From NCBI RefSeq assembly GCF_900110135.1, contig NZ_FOCO01000003.1, positions 1 to 64,000 on the forward strand: 64,000 bases of DNA, read 5' to 3'. Shown here piece after piece: positions 18,802-26,970 of the stretch; position 1 is the first letter of the stretch; the number at the start of each line of letters is the position of its first letter. The stretch is from Pseudorhodobacter antarcticus. Lineage in GTDB: Bacteria; Pseudomonadota; Alphaproteobacteria; Rhodobacterales; Rhodobacteraceae. Made by a program: the position numbers and the translations under genes. Below the pieces are notes generated by a model that was given only the letters and a program-made list of their open reading frames with translations, ran no database searches and had not been told where the DNA came from.

Positions 18802-19395
18802 TCATACTCCTTCGCTTGGCACGCCGACCAACAAGGTGATCACGATGCTGAGCAAAAACACCGCGACAAAAGATGTGATCAACACGCCCAAAAATGTCAT
18901 CGCCAGCGATTTGAACCCGTGCAACTGGGCGATAAAATTGGTCAACAGCCAGAAAAACGCGACCATCCCAGCGGTGCCCAGCACGCCAGCCAAAGGCGGC
19001 AAAATCGCGTCTGCCAGCAATTGGGCGATTTGGAAAAGCAACAAGATGAACTGCAACCACGCGACCAAAACCACAGCACCGTTCAGCGTGCCAGTGCCCC
19101 CACGCCACGCGCCGACCCGGTAAATGGCATGCACCGATACCAGCAACACCACCCATTGCAGCATCGCCGTGCGCACCGGGCCCCCAAACAGACCCGCCCA
19201 CGCCTCCCGCGCCTCGGGCGGCAGGGAAGACAAGCTAAGATGCGTCAAAATGGTCGATGCAACCGCCATCAACAACAACGCCATCCACCCCACAAGCGGC
19301 GAAAAACCAAGCCGCAGCAGATGCGCCGCCCCCGCGCGGGGATCGCGCAAGGTTTCAAGTAACATCTGTTTCAAAAAGGCCGGGGTCAGGTCCAT
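18802..19395 (-). CDS. Yip1-family membrane protein (second of two in the suf operon)
   Basis: A 197-residue protein with five or so transmembrane helices after a short N-terminal amphipathic segment (DLTPAFLKQMLLETLRDPRAGA). The layout and the FLKQML..DPRAGA start fit the Yip1 family as found in Rhodobacterales. The family function in bacteria is unknown. The stop is immediately before sufS, and the start is 3 bp after the other Yip1-type gene, so it is part of the suf transcript. Its neighbour suggests an ancient tandem duplication. Confidence 0.82.
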   Translation of the reverse strand: MDLTPAFLKQMLLETLRDPRAGAAHLLRLGFSPLVGWMALLLMAVASTILTHLSLSSLPPEAREAWAGLFGGPVRTAMLQWVVLLVSVHAIYRVGAWRGGTGTLNGAVVLVAWLQFILLLFQIAQLLADAILPPLAGVLGTAGMVAFFWLLTNFIAQLHGFKSLAMTFLGVLITSFVAVFLLSIVITLLVGVPSEGV

Positions 19396-19398
19396 AGC

Positions 19399-19875
19399 TT
19401 AGCGTTCCGCTTCAATCAGGTTCAAAATCCAAAAACTCACGAACATAACACCTGTGATGATCGTGACCGAGGTCAAGCCCGGGCCGGGGCCAATCATGCC
19501 CGCAACCAAACCTTGCAGCAACATCAGCGGGCTAACCGTCACCAACGCCCAAAACAGCGCCAATCGCGCGCCGTAATGGTCGCCCTGCCCGCCCAGCAGT
19601 TTCGCAATCCAATGGCTGATCGCGGCCAGCGCGTACCACGCCGGGATCAAGGCCAAAATCCCCAGCGCAATCGCCAGCAATTGCGGTTCCAACGGGACCG
19701 CCGGGTTTTCAAAACTGGTGCGGCTGGCGCCCGGCCATTGCGCGATAAACGCCATGATCATAAAAGCCACCAGCAAGGCAAACACCCACGGCTCTGACCG
19801 TTCGCGCGCCAAATGCGATAGCATCATCACGCGGGGGCGGCGCCAAGCGGAAACTATGTCATTGGTAACAGGCAC
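19399..19875 (-). CDS. Yip1-family membrane protein (first of two in the suf operon)
   Basis: A 158-residue membrane protein with four predicted helices. Its N-terminal segment VSAWRRPRVMMLSHLARERSEPW resembles the amphipathic lead of the following Yip1 protein, and the helix order is similar but shorter. The start is GTG 19875, placed directly after the sufD stop (TAA-GTG) with GAGGG 7 bp upstream. No soluble enzyme motif is present. A membrane role connected with Fe-S assembly is only an inference from the operon. Confidence 0.75.
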   Translation of the reverse strand: MPVTNDIVSAWRRPRVMMLSHLARERSEPWVFALLVAFMIMAFIAQWPGASRTSFENPAVPLEPQLLAIALGILALIPAWYALAAISHWIAKLLGGQGDHYGARLALFWALVTVSPLMLLQGLVAGMIGPGPGLTSVTIITGVMFVSFWILNLIEAER

Positions 19876-21168
19876 TTATTTTCCCTCATGCCGCGCCAGC
19901 CAATCTTCCATGCGCGCGCGCACATCCTCGGCCAGCGCCTCATCGTCGATTTCGGCAATCGCCTCGGCCAGAAAGGCCAGCACCAACAGGCTTTGCGCCG
20001 CACGTTTTGGCACGCCGCGCGATTGCAGGTAAAACAGCGCGTTTTCGTCAATCGCGCCCGAGGTGGAGCCGTGGCTGCAAATCACGTCATCGGCATAGAT
20101 TTCCAGCTCTGGCTTGGCCAAAAACTGGCTGTCATCATCCAGCATCAACGCTTGGCTGATTTGATAACCATCGGTTTTCTGCGCGCCTTGTTTCACCAAT
20201 ATTTTGCCTTGAAACACGCCCACTGCACCGTTTTTCAGCACTTTTTTGAACACTTGGCGGCTTTCGCAGCGTTCCGCGTCATGCGTCACGAACACTGTGT
20301 CGTCATGGTGGAAATTCCCATCCCCCACCGCAGACCCGGCAATATGGGCCGTCGCATCATGGCCGGTAAATTCGATCACCGCCTCGTTGCGGGTCAAACG
20401 GCCGTTCATCGACAAAGTAAAGCTTTTGAACAGCGCATTTTGCGCAAGGCGCGCAAAAATATGGGTCAGCAGGTGCTTGCCATGCGCGCGCCCTTGGGGG
20501 CGGATGTGGTGCAGCGTGCCATTCGCGGCGATCTGCACTTCCATCACCACATTGCTGCGCGCCCCTGCGATTCCCGTTTCCAGCAGGGTCAACGCGGCCC
20601 CGTCTTCAACCTTCACGCAATGGTGTAACATCACATCCGAAGTGTTTGATGTTTGACGATAAGATATGTGCAACGGGCGCGGCGCTTTGCCCGTCACACG
20701 GATCAACAGCCCTTCTTGGGCGGCGGCAGTGTTCAGGGCCGCAAAAGGGCGCGGAACCGGGGTCTGGCCCACAGCCTCTAGGGTGCCATACAGCGGTTTC
20801 GCCCAATGCACATCTTGCGCATCTGCTTGCGACAACAGCGTAATTTCGACCTGCGCAAGGTCCAGCGGGTCCGAGGCGGCGGCATCAAAAACCCCGTCCA
20901 CGAACACAATCCGCACTTTGTCCTTGCCCGTGAAAATCGGGGTTTCGGCGCGCAGCGCGTCAGACGGCTGCGGGGCGACCGCGTTCAAGGCTGCAGGGTC
21001 GGTATAGCGCCAATATTCATCGCGCTTGCCCGGCAGGCCCATATCCGACAGCCGCGCCAAGGCCGCACCGCGCGCCTGCGCCGACCAACCGCCCTTTGGC
21101 AAATCCAACCCAGCCAGCCGTGCGGCCAACGCGTCTTGTTTTGCTTGTTTTGCGTGCAGCTGTGCCAT
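19876..21168 (-). CDS. sufD: Fe-S cluster assembly protein SufD
   Basis: A 430-residue beta-helix scaffold partner of SufB. The C-terminal half contains the conserved SufBD core (GQTAVHRQ-type positions here read SMNGRLTRNEAVIEFTGHDATAHIAGSA..., then the histidine of CSHGSTSGAIDENALFYLQSRG). The pattern CSHGST..G..D is the SufD signature near the cluster-transfer histidine. The start overlaps the sufC stop as TGATG, so sufC and sufD are coupled. Length is normal for the family (about 430). Confidence 0.96.
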   Translation of the reverse strand: MAQLHAKQAKQDALAARLAGLDLPKGGWSAQARGAALARLSDMGLPGKRDEYWRYTDPAALNAVAPQPSDALRAETPIFTGKDKVRIVFVDGVFDAAASDPLDLAQVEITLLSQADAQDVHWAKPLYGTLEAVGQTPVPRPFAALNTAAAQEGLLIRVTGKAPRPLHISYRQTSNTSDVMLHHCVKVEDGAALTLLETGIAGARSNVVMEVQIAANGTLHHIRPQGRAHGKHLLTHIFARLAQNALFKSFTLSMNGRLTRNEAVIEFTGHDATAHIAGSAVGDGNFHHDDTVFVTHDAERCESRQVFKKVLKNGAVGVFQGKILVKQGAQKTDGYQISQALMLDDDSQFLAKPELEIYADDVICSHGSTSGAIDENALFYLQSRGVPKRAAQSLLVLAFLAEAIAEIDDEALAEDVRARMEDWLARHEGK

Positions 21169-21923
21169 CAAACCGCCTCAGCCACGATATCGGCGTAACC
21201 GTTTTCCTCAACCTCCAGCGCCAACTCCGGCCCGCCGGTTTTGATGATGCGCCCATCGGCCATAATATGCACGAAATCAGGTTTGATATGGTCCAGAAGG
21301 CGTTGATAATGTGTGATAACCAGAAATGACCGCCCGGCACCCCGCAGCGCGTTCACGCCTTCCGACACCAGCTTCATCGCATCCACATCAAGGCCGCTGT
21401 CGGTTTCATCCAAGATGCACATCTTGGGTTCCAACATCGCCATTTGCAAAATTTCATTGCGCTTTTTCTCACCGCCCGAAAAGCCGACATTGACCGGACG
21501 CTTCAGCATCTCGGCGTCAATTTGCAACGCTTTCGCCTTTTCGCGGATCACTTTCAAAAACGCGCCCGCCGACAGTTCTTCCTCGCCGCGCGCTTTGCGC
21601 TGTGCGTTCACTGCGGTGCGCAAAAACGTCATATTACCCACGCCGGGAATTTCGACCGGATATTGAAACGCTAGGAACAACCCCGCCGCCGCGCGCGCCT
21701 CCGGCTCCATCTCCAGCAGCTCCACCCCTTCCAGCGTGGCAGAACCGTCCGTCACCACATACCCGCCCTTGCCCGACAGCACATAAGACAGCGTCGATTT
21801 ACCCGACCCGTTCGGCCCCATAATCGCATGCACAGTGCCGGGCGCGATGGACAAGTCGACCCCTTTCAGGATCACTTTATCCTCTTCCTCAAGTTTAACG
21901 TGCAGGTTTTTGATCTCTAACAT
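21168..21923 (-). CDS. sufC: Fe-S cluster assembly ATPase SufC
   Basis: A 251-residue ABC-type ATPase of the SufBC2D scaffold. Walker A is GPNGSGKST, the signature FSGGEKKRNEI and Walker B CILDETDSGLD, with the SufC-specific aspartate/serine DSGLD in place of EPTN. Length and motifs are standard. The ribosome binding site AGGGAAT precedes ATG 21923. It is separated from the upstream methyltransferase by only 20 bp. Confidence 0.98.
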   Translation of the reverse strand: MLEIKNLHVKLEEEDKVILKGVDLSIAPGTVHAIMGPNGSGKSTLSYVLSGKGGYVVTDGSATLEGVELLEMEPEARAAAGLFLAFQYPVEIPGVGNMTFLRTAVNAQRKARGEEELSAGAFLKVIREKAKALQIDAEMLKRPVNVGFSGGEKKRNEILQMAMLEPKMCILDETDSGLDVDAMKLVSEGVNALRGAGRSFLVITHYQRLLDHIKPDFVHIMADGRIIKTGGPELALEVEENGYADIVAEAV

Positions 21924-21943
21924 TTTATTCCCTTTCGTCTGCT

Positions 21944-22693
21944 CTAGGCCGCAGCCGTAATCAGATAATTCTTGTTTGTTTTATAGCGGACGAAAACCTG
22001 CGCCACATCGTAATGATGCGCCTTCACCCAGGCCAAAAACGCTGCATCATTGCGGGTGTCCACTTCGATCAGCATCACAGGCTTGTGCGCCGCTACCGTT
22101 TCCTCCAACCCCGCAAGCACCTCAATCTCCATGCCTTCCACGTCGATCTTGATCATATTGGGGACCAGCCCCGCCAAAATATCATCGCCGCGTTGCACGT
22201 TGATATCACCTTCGCCGGGTAACATCTTGGCCGCACCCACATTTTTGGTCCGCACTTCCATTGCAAAACCACCCGCCGCCCGGTCGGATGCGCCAATGCC
22301 AAGGCCGCGCAGATCAAACGTTCCCACCAGCCCATTCGCCACGATATTGGCAAGCAGCAGCGTGTACGACACCGGGTTCGGCTCCACCGGAACCACCTTT
22401 GCAGCGTGCAAAAACAACGCCGCGAACAAGCTGTGATTGCCCACATTCGCGCCAATATCCACAAAAACCCCACCTTTGGGGAAATAGGGCCGCAGCGCGC
22501 GCAAATCCTTGGCTTCGTAAAACTGCCCGGTTTGGTGGTTGCGCAAGATCGGATCGGGCACATCGCGGGTGCAAAACACCACCGCGCGGCCCCATTGCAC
22601 CGACCGCGTCAGGCCCAGCGGCGGGAACGTCACCACCCCCGCCCCCAGCCCCGCGCGGGCCGCGTCCAAATCAATCGGCACGAACGCAGACAT
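21944..22693 (-). CDS. FkbM-family SAM-dependent methyltransferase inside the suf operon
   Basis: A 249-residue Rossmann methyltransferase of the FkbM type. The SAM loop is VDIGANVGNH (78-87), the acidic ribose-binding position follows as PVEPNP, and the family motif IKIDVEGME is at 181-189. ATG 22693 was chosen because it overlaps the sufB stop as TGATG; the frame runs 30 codons further upstream inside sufB. FkbM enzymes O-methylate sugars or small molecules, and none is a known Fe-S factor. The substrate is unknown. A relative lies at 29482-30279. Confidence 0.88.
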   Translation of the reverse strand: MSAFVPIDLDAARAGLGAGVVTFPPLGLTRSVQWGRAVVFCTRDVPDPILRNHQTGQFYEAKDLRALRPYFPKGGVFVDIGANVGNHSLFAALFLHAAKVVPVEPNPVSYTLLLANIVANGLVGTFDLRGLGIGASDRAAGGFAMEVRTKNVGAAKMLPGEGDINVQRGDDILAGLVPNMIKIDVEGMEIEVLAGLEETVAAHKPVMLIEVDTRNDAAFLAWVKAHHYDVAQVFVRYKTNKNYLITAAA

Positions 22694-24213
22694 CAGCCAA
22701 CGGACCCTTCCAAGGATATCGCAACCAGCGCTTGCGCTTCCATCGCGAATTCCATCGGCAAAGATTGCAGCACCTCTTTGCAAAACCCGTTCACAACCAG
22801 CGCCACGGCCTCTTCCTCATCCATCCCGCGCGACCGGCAATAAAACAGCTGGTCATCATCGACTTTGCTGGTTGTCGCCTCATGCTCCACGCGGCTGGAA
22901 TTGTTTTTAACTTCAATATAAGGCACGGTATGCGCACCACAATTGCTGCCAATCAGCAAGCTGTCGCATTGGGTATAATTGCGCGAATCCAATGCTTTGG
23001 GGTGCATTGTTACCAACCCACGATAAGTATTCTGCGCCCGCCCCGCCGAAATCCCCTTGGACACGATGCGCGACTTGGTGCGCTTGCCCAAATGGATCAT
23101 CTTGGTGCCCGTATCGGCCTGCTGGGCGTTGTTCGCAATCGCGATCGAATAAAATTCACCCTGACTGTCATCGCCGCGCAAAATGCAGGATGGGTATTTC
23201 CACGTAATTGCCGACCCAGTTTCAACTTGTGTCCACATCACCTTTGCCCGGTCGCCCCGGCAATCCGCGCGCTTTGTCACAAAGTTGTAAATCCCACCCA
23301 CGCCATTTTCATCGCCCGGATACCAGTTTTGCACGGTGGAATATTTCACCTCCGCGTCCTCCATAATCACAATTTCGACCACGGCCGCGTGCAGCTGGTT
23401 GGTGTCGCGTTTCGGCGCGGTACACCCTTCCAGATAGCTCACATAGGCGCCCTTGTCGCAAATGATCAGCGTACGCTCAAACTGTCCGGTGTTTTCGGCA
23501 TTGATGCGGAAATAGGTCGACAACTCCATCGGGCAGCGCGTGCCGGGCGGAATGTAAACGAACGACCCATCCGAAAATACCGCCGAATTCAACGTCGCAA
23601 AATAGTTGTCCGTCTGTGGCACCACCGACCCGATATATTTGCGCACCAACTCTGGATGCTCGCGCAACGCCTCGGAAATCGAACAAAAAATCACGCCCGC
23701 GCGCAACAATTCGGCCTGAAACGTGGTGCCCAGTGACACAGAGTCAAACACCGCATCCACGGCCACTTTGCGCCCATCGGCGGGCGCGCCCTCTGCCCCT
23801 TCAATCCCGGCCAGGATCATCTGCTCGCGCAGCGGAATCCCCAATTTCTCATATGTTGCCAATAGCTTAGGGTCCACCTCGTCCAGCGACTTCGGCTTGC
23901 CCTCCATGCTCTTGGGCGACGCGTAATAGTAGATATCTTGATAATCAATCTTGGGATAGCTGACCATCGCCCAGTCCGGCTCTTCCATTTCCTTCCAGCG
24001 CGCAAAGGCCGCCAAACGCCATTCCAGCATCCACTCCGGCTCGCCGTTTTTGCCCGAAATCAAGCGCACAATATCCTCATTCACGCCTTTGGGCGCGAAA
24101 TCCATCTCAATCTCAGTCTCCCAGCCGTATTTATACTTGCCGGCCATCGCGTTCACGGTTTCCACGGTTTCGCGGTCCACGCCGTCGCGCACTTCGATAT
24201 CAAGCTGTGTCAT
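22693..24213 (-). CDS. sufB: Fe-S cluster assembly protein SufB
   Basis: A 506-residue scaffold subunit. Conserved segments are [42 protein letters not shown] (the cysteine used for sulfur transfer) and [26 protein letters not shown] 24213 was chosen because GGAG lies 8 bp upstream and [18 protein letters not shown] is the usual alphaproteobacterial start; the open frame extends 31 codons beyond. The length is slightly above that of E. coli SufB (495). The gene follows the nifS-like gene by 40 bp. Confidence 0.98.
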   Translation of the reverse strand: MTQLDIEVRDGVDRETVETVNAMAGKYKYGWETEIEMDFAPKGVNEDIVRLISGKNGEPEWMLEWRLAAFARWKEMEEPDWAMVSYPKIDYQDIYYYASPKSMEGKPKSLDEVDPKLLATYEKLGIPLREQMILAGIEGAEGAPADGRKVAVDAVFDSVSLGTTFQAELLRAGVIFCSISEALREHPELVRKYIGSVVPQTDNYFATLNSAVFSDGSFVYIPPGTRCPMELSTYFRINAENTGQFERTLIICDKGAYVSYLEGCTAPKRDTNQLHAAVVEIVIMEDAEVKYSTVQNWYPGDENGVGGIYNFVTKRADCRGDRAKVMWTQVETGSAITWKYPSCILRGDDSQGEFYSIAIANNAQQADTGTKMIHLGKRTKSRIVSKGISAGRAQNTYRGLVTMHPKALDSRNYTQCDSLLIGSNCGAHTVPYIEVKNNSSRVEHEATTSKVDDDQLFYCRSRGMDEEEAVALVVNGFCKEVLQSLPMEFAMEAQALVAISLEGSVG

Positions 24214-24253
24214 ATCGCAAACTCCTTTTTCGGGCGTCAAACCCGCAATCCTT

Positions 24254-25297
24254 TCAAGCGTGCCGCGCGCGGTGCTTGTTATACTGTTTCGCCCAAATAT
24301 CCGCAAACCGCAGCACTTGGTCCTCCGTCACCCCCGGCCCGATAGAAATGCGTACCGCTTGCGCGGCCAATTCCTCCTCAAACCCCATCGCACGCAACAC
24401 GCGGCTGGCCCGCACCTTGCCCGATGAACACGCAGACCCTGCCGACACCGCGAACCCCGCAAGGTCCATCTGCATCACTTGCGTCTCGCCTTTCCACCCC
24501 GGCGCAATGAGGCACAGGGTGTTGGGCAAGCGCGCAGCGCCTTTCCCGACAAAAATAGTATCATTTGTCTGGGCAGACAATGCCTTTTCTAGAATATTTC
24601 TAAGTTGGGCCACTTCTTCCCAAATTCCATTGGCCAAATCGCGGGCTGCTGCCTCTGCCGCCGCCCCAAATCCCGCGATGCCAATGATGTTTTCGGTGCC
24701 TGCACGCCGCCCCATTTCTTGGCCGCCGCCCTTAATCTGCACCGCCAAATCCACACCGGGGCGCAGCGCCACCGCCCCAATCCCTTTGGGCCCACCCAGC
24801 TTATGCGCCGATACCAACCCCGCATCGCACTCCAGCCAATTGAACGAAAACGCCACCTTGCCAAAGGCTTGGGTTAAATCCGCGACCGCCACCCCTTGGG
24901 CCAATTCCTGCATCACCCCGGTTTCCGAATTGGCCAGCTGCACGGCCGCACACCCCGGCTCAGGCACCGCCACCGCGCCCAACGCGTCCACGCCCAAATC
25001 CGCCACACACCACGCGCTCACCGCGTCATGCTCCACATCCGAACAATGCAACCCCCGCCCCGCACAAGCCAGCGCAGCACCTTCGGTGGCCGATCCCACA
25101 AACACAATATCCGCGCCTTGCGCGCCCAACGCCTGCGCCACCTGCCCCCGCGCGCGCTCCAAAACCGCCTTGGCCCCGCGTCCTTCGGCATGCACAGATG
25201 ATGGATTGCCCACCACATCCATCGCCGCGATCATCGCCAAACGCGCCTCAACCCGCAGCGGCGTGGTCGCATTCCAATCCAAATAAACCCGCTCCAC
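24254..25297 (-). CDS. Cysteine desulfurase, NifS/IscS (group I) type
   Basis: A 347-residue PLP enzyme and the second desulfurase of this operon. The PLP lysine is K166 in [10 protein letters not shown], and the catalytic cysteine is C290 in [10 protein letters not shown], the group I signature. D140 and Q143 in DLTQAFGK probably correspond to the PLP-contacting DAVQ of relatives. At 347 residues it is some 30 shorter than typical IscS, with a compact stretch before D140. GTG 25297 is the start, with AAGG just upstream. A group I enzyme paired with SufS is common in Rhodobacterales suf operons. Confidence 0.92.
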   Translation of the reverse strand: MERVYLDWNATTPLRVEARLAMIAAMDVVGNPSSVHAEGRGAKAVLERARGQVAQALGAQGADIVFVGSATEGAALACAGRGLHCSDVEHDAVSAWCVADLGVDALGAVAVPEPGCAAVQLANSETGVMQELAQGVAVADLTQAFGKVAFSFNWLECDAGLVSAHKLGGPKGIGAVALRPGVDLAVQIKGGGQEMGRRAGTENIIGIAGFGAAAEAAARDLANGIWEEVAQLRNILEKALSAQTNDTIFVGKGAARLPNTLCLIAPGWKGETQVMQMDLAGFAVSAGSACSSGKVRASRVLRAMGFEEELAAQAVRISIGPGVTEDQVLRFADIWAKQYNKHRARHA

Positions 25298-25340
25298 CGC
25301 GCCTTTTTCCTTTTTCTGTTCTGAAATATCCCGGGGGGAA

Positions 25341-25372
25341 TTGGCCGCAAGGCCAAGGGGGGCAGCGCCCCC
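25341..25372 (-). terminator. Double GC hairpin between iscR and the nifS-like gene
   Basis: On the minus strand after iscR: GGGGGC-GCT-GCCCCC (25358-25372), then TTGGCC-TTGC-GGCCAA (25341-25356), then GGGATATTTCAG. This resembles the hairpin-plus-tail elements near cysS, marC and icd, with a diverged tail. It could attenuate transcription from iscR into the rest of the operon. Confidence 0.45.
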
Positions 25373-25378
25373 GCGTCC

Positions 25379-25852
25379 CTAGTCCTCATCCACCACGCGA
25401 AACAGCGCAGGCACGGCGGGGCACGGCTGCATCTCGTTGCGGATCACATCCGACAATCGCGCTTGGTGCAAAAACACATAAACATGCGCCGACAGCCCTT
25501 CCCACAACCGATTGCTCAACGATTGCGCCCGGCTGCCCGACACGCCCCCCGATGCGCCCGCACCCGAATGCATCGCGCTCACCGTCTCTTCCACCGCTTC
25601 CAAAATCTCGCTGATCCGCACCTCCGCCGGGGGCCGCGCCAACCGATACCCCCCGCCGGGTCCGCGCACCGCCTTCACCAACCCCGCCCGGCGCAGCTTC
25701 ACAAACAACTGCTCCAAATAGGGCAAGGAAATATCTTGCCGCTTGGAAATCTCGGACAGCGACACCAACTCCTCGCCGCCCGATTTGCCCTGCGCCAGCG
25801 CCAAATCCGTCAGCGCCACCATCGCATAGCGCCCTTTGGTCGAAAGTTTCAT
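25379..25852 (-). CDS. iscR: IscR-type Rrf2-family Fe-S regulator lacking the three-cysteine motif
   Basis: A 157-residue winged-helix regulator heading the suf operon. The HTH region MKLSTKGRYAMVALTDLA ... ISLPYLEQLFVKLRRAGLVKAVRGPGGGYRLAR is very close to IscR. The loop that holds three cluster cysteines in E. coli IscR reads here SAMHSGAGASGGVSGSRAQSL (92-112) without cysteine, and the only cysteine is C144 near the C-terminus. Rhodobacter sphaeroides IscR is known to bind a cluster with an unusual ligand set. ATG 25852 is the family start; the frame continues 21 codons upstream. It likely represses the suf genes when iron is sufficient. Confidence 0.93.
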   Translation of the reverse strand: MKLSTKGRYAMVALTDLALAQGKSGGEELVSLSEISKRQDISLPYLEQLFVKLRRAGLVKAVRGPGGGYRLARPPAEVRISEILEAVEETVSAMHSGAGASGGVSGSRAQSLSNRLWEGLSAHVYVFLHQARLSDVIRNEMQPCPAVPALFRVVDED

Positions 25853-26045
25853 GCCCCATCCCCGCCAATTGCCCAAAAACACTGCACATTCGCACAGCAT
25901 TTCCACCATACGCATTGACCTGCACCACCGTCGCGCTTAACTCAAGCCGAACCGCAGGCGTGGCAACAGGCCTGTTTTGAACCGTTCTAAATATGCGCAC
26001 CCGCTTTGTCCACCAAAGCCGCCGCAGGAAAGTGACAAGGCCACG

Positions 26046-26705
26046 ATGCCCGAAGTGATTTTTGCCGGCCCCGAAGGCCGCCTCGAAGGCCGCTACCACC
26101 CCCAAAAGGAACGCGACGCCCCCATCGCCATCGTGCTGCACCCGCATCCGCAATTTGGCGGCACCATGAACAACAAGGTCGTCTACAACCTGCATTACGC
26201 ATTTTACAACATGGGCTTTACCGTGCTGCGCTTCAACTTTCGCGGTGTGGGCCGGTCCCAGGGCGAATATGATCAGGGCATTGGCGAGTTGAGCGATGCG
26301 GCATCCGCACTCGATTATCTACAATCCATGAACCAAAACTCCAAACATTGCTGGGTCGCGGGCTTTTCCTTCGGCGCTTGGATCGGCATGCAACTGCTGA
26401 TGCGCCGCCCCGAAATCACGGGCTTTATTTCGGTCGCCCCGCCCGCCAATATGTACGACTTTTCGTTCCTCGCGCCCTGCCCCTCCTCGGGCCTTGTGAT
26501 CAACGGCACCGCCGACAAAGTCGCCCCGCCAAAAGATACCGTGAACCTCGTGAACAAACTGCATGAGCAAAAGGGCATCACCGTGACCCACACCCAGATC
26601 GAAGGGGCCGACCATTTCTTCAAAGATGAAGTGTCGCACATGACCCCGATGATCGACACCGTCACTGGCTACGTCCGCCGCCGCATCACGGAACAAACCA
26701 GATGA
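26046..26705 (+). CDS. Alpha/beta hydrolase (DUF/YtnP-like serine hydrolase)
   Basis: A 219-residue cytoplasmic hydrolase of the short Abhydrolase family related to CocE/NonD-like proteins. It has the oxyanion HPHPQFGGTMNN (32-43), nucleophile S108 in AGFSFGAW, D157 in NGTADKVAPP and H190 in GADHFF. The pattern LHPHP..GG....N is typical of this alphaproteobacterial family, whose substrate is unknown. ATG 26046 is the family start. It overlaps the next gene by 4 bp (ATGA), so the three genes 26046-28110 look like one operon. It is divergent from iscR. Confidence 0.88.
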   Translation: MPEVIFAGPEGRLEGRYHPQKERDAPIAIVLHPHPQFGGTMNNKVVYNLHYAFYNMGFTVLRFNFRGVGRSQGEYDQGIGELSDAASALDYLQSMNQNSKHCWVAGFSFGAWIGMQLLMRRPEITGFISVAPPANMYDFSFLAPCPSSGLVINGTADKVAPPKDTVNLVNKLHEQKGITVTHTQIEGADHFFKDEVSHMTPMIDTVTGYVRRRITEQTR

Positions 26706-26968
26706 ATGTGGTAGAGGAGCTGGGCGATGCGTTGGCCAAATCGACGCTAGAAGCGATGGAAACCATTGATGATGATCGCTTTTATGAAAAGGTTAGCCGG
26801 GTGGTGGGCGCATCGTCCCCCACCTTGCAAGAGGCGTTTTTGACAGCGGTGCGCGTGCGCATGGCCGAACGCCGGGGCCGCGAATTTCTGGCCAAGGCGC
26901 TGGCCGCAGCCCAAACAGGTGCCGCAGCCCCCGACGCGCCCAAAGATTATGAAACGGGTGGCCACTAA
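26702..26968 (+). CDS. Small conserved hypothetical protein (88 aa)
   Basis: An 88-residue, probably helical soluble protein (MNVVEELGDALAKSTLEAMETIDDDRFYEKVSRVVGAS... in two pieces, then an Ala-rich helix and a short polar tail). No catalytic motif or membrane segment is visible. I do not recognise a named family with certainty. Coupling to the hydrolase (4-bp overlap) and a 2-bp gap to the HD gene argue that it is real and translated with them. Confidence 0.8.
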   Translation: MNVVEELGDALAKSTLEAMETIDDDRFYEKVSRVVGASSPTLQEAFLTAVRVRMAERRGREFLAKALAAAQTGAAAPDAPKDYETGGH

Positions 26969-26970
26969 CG

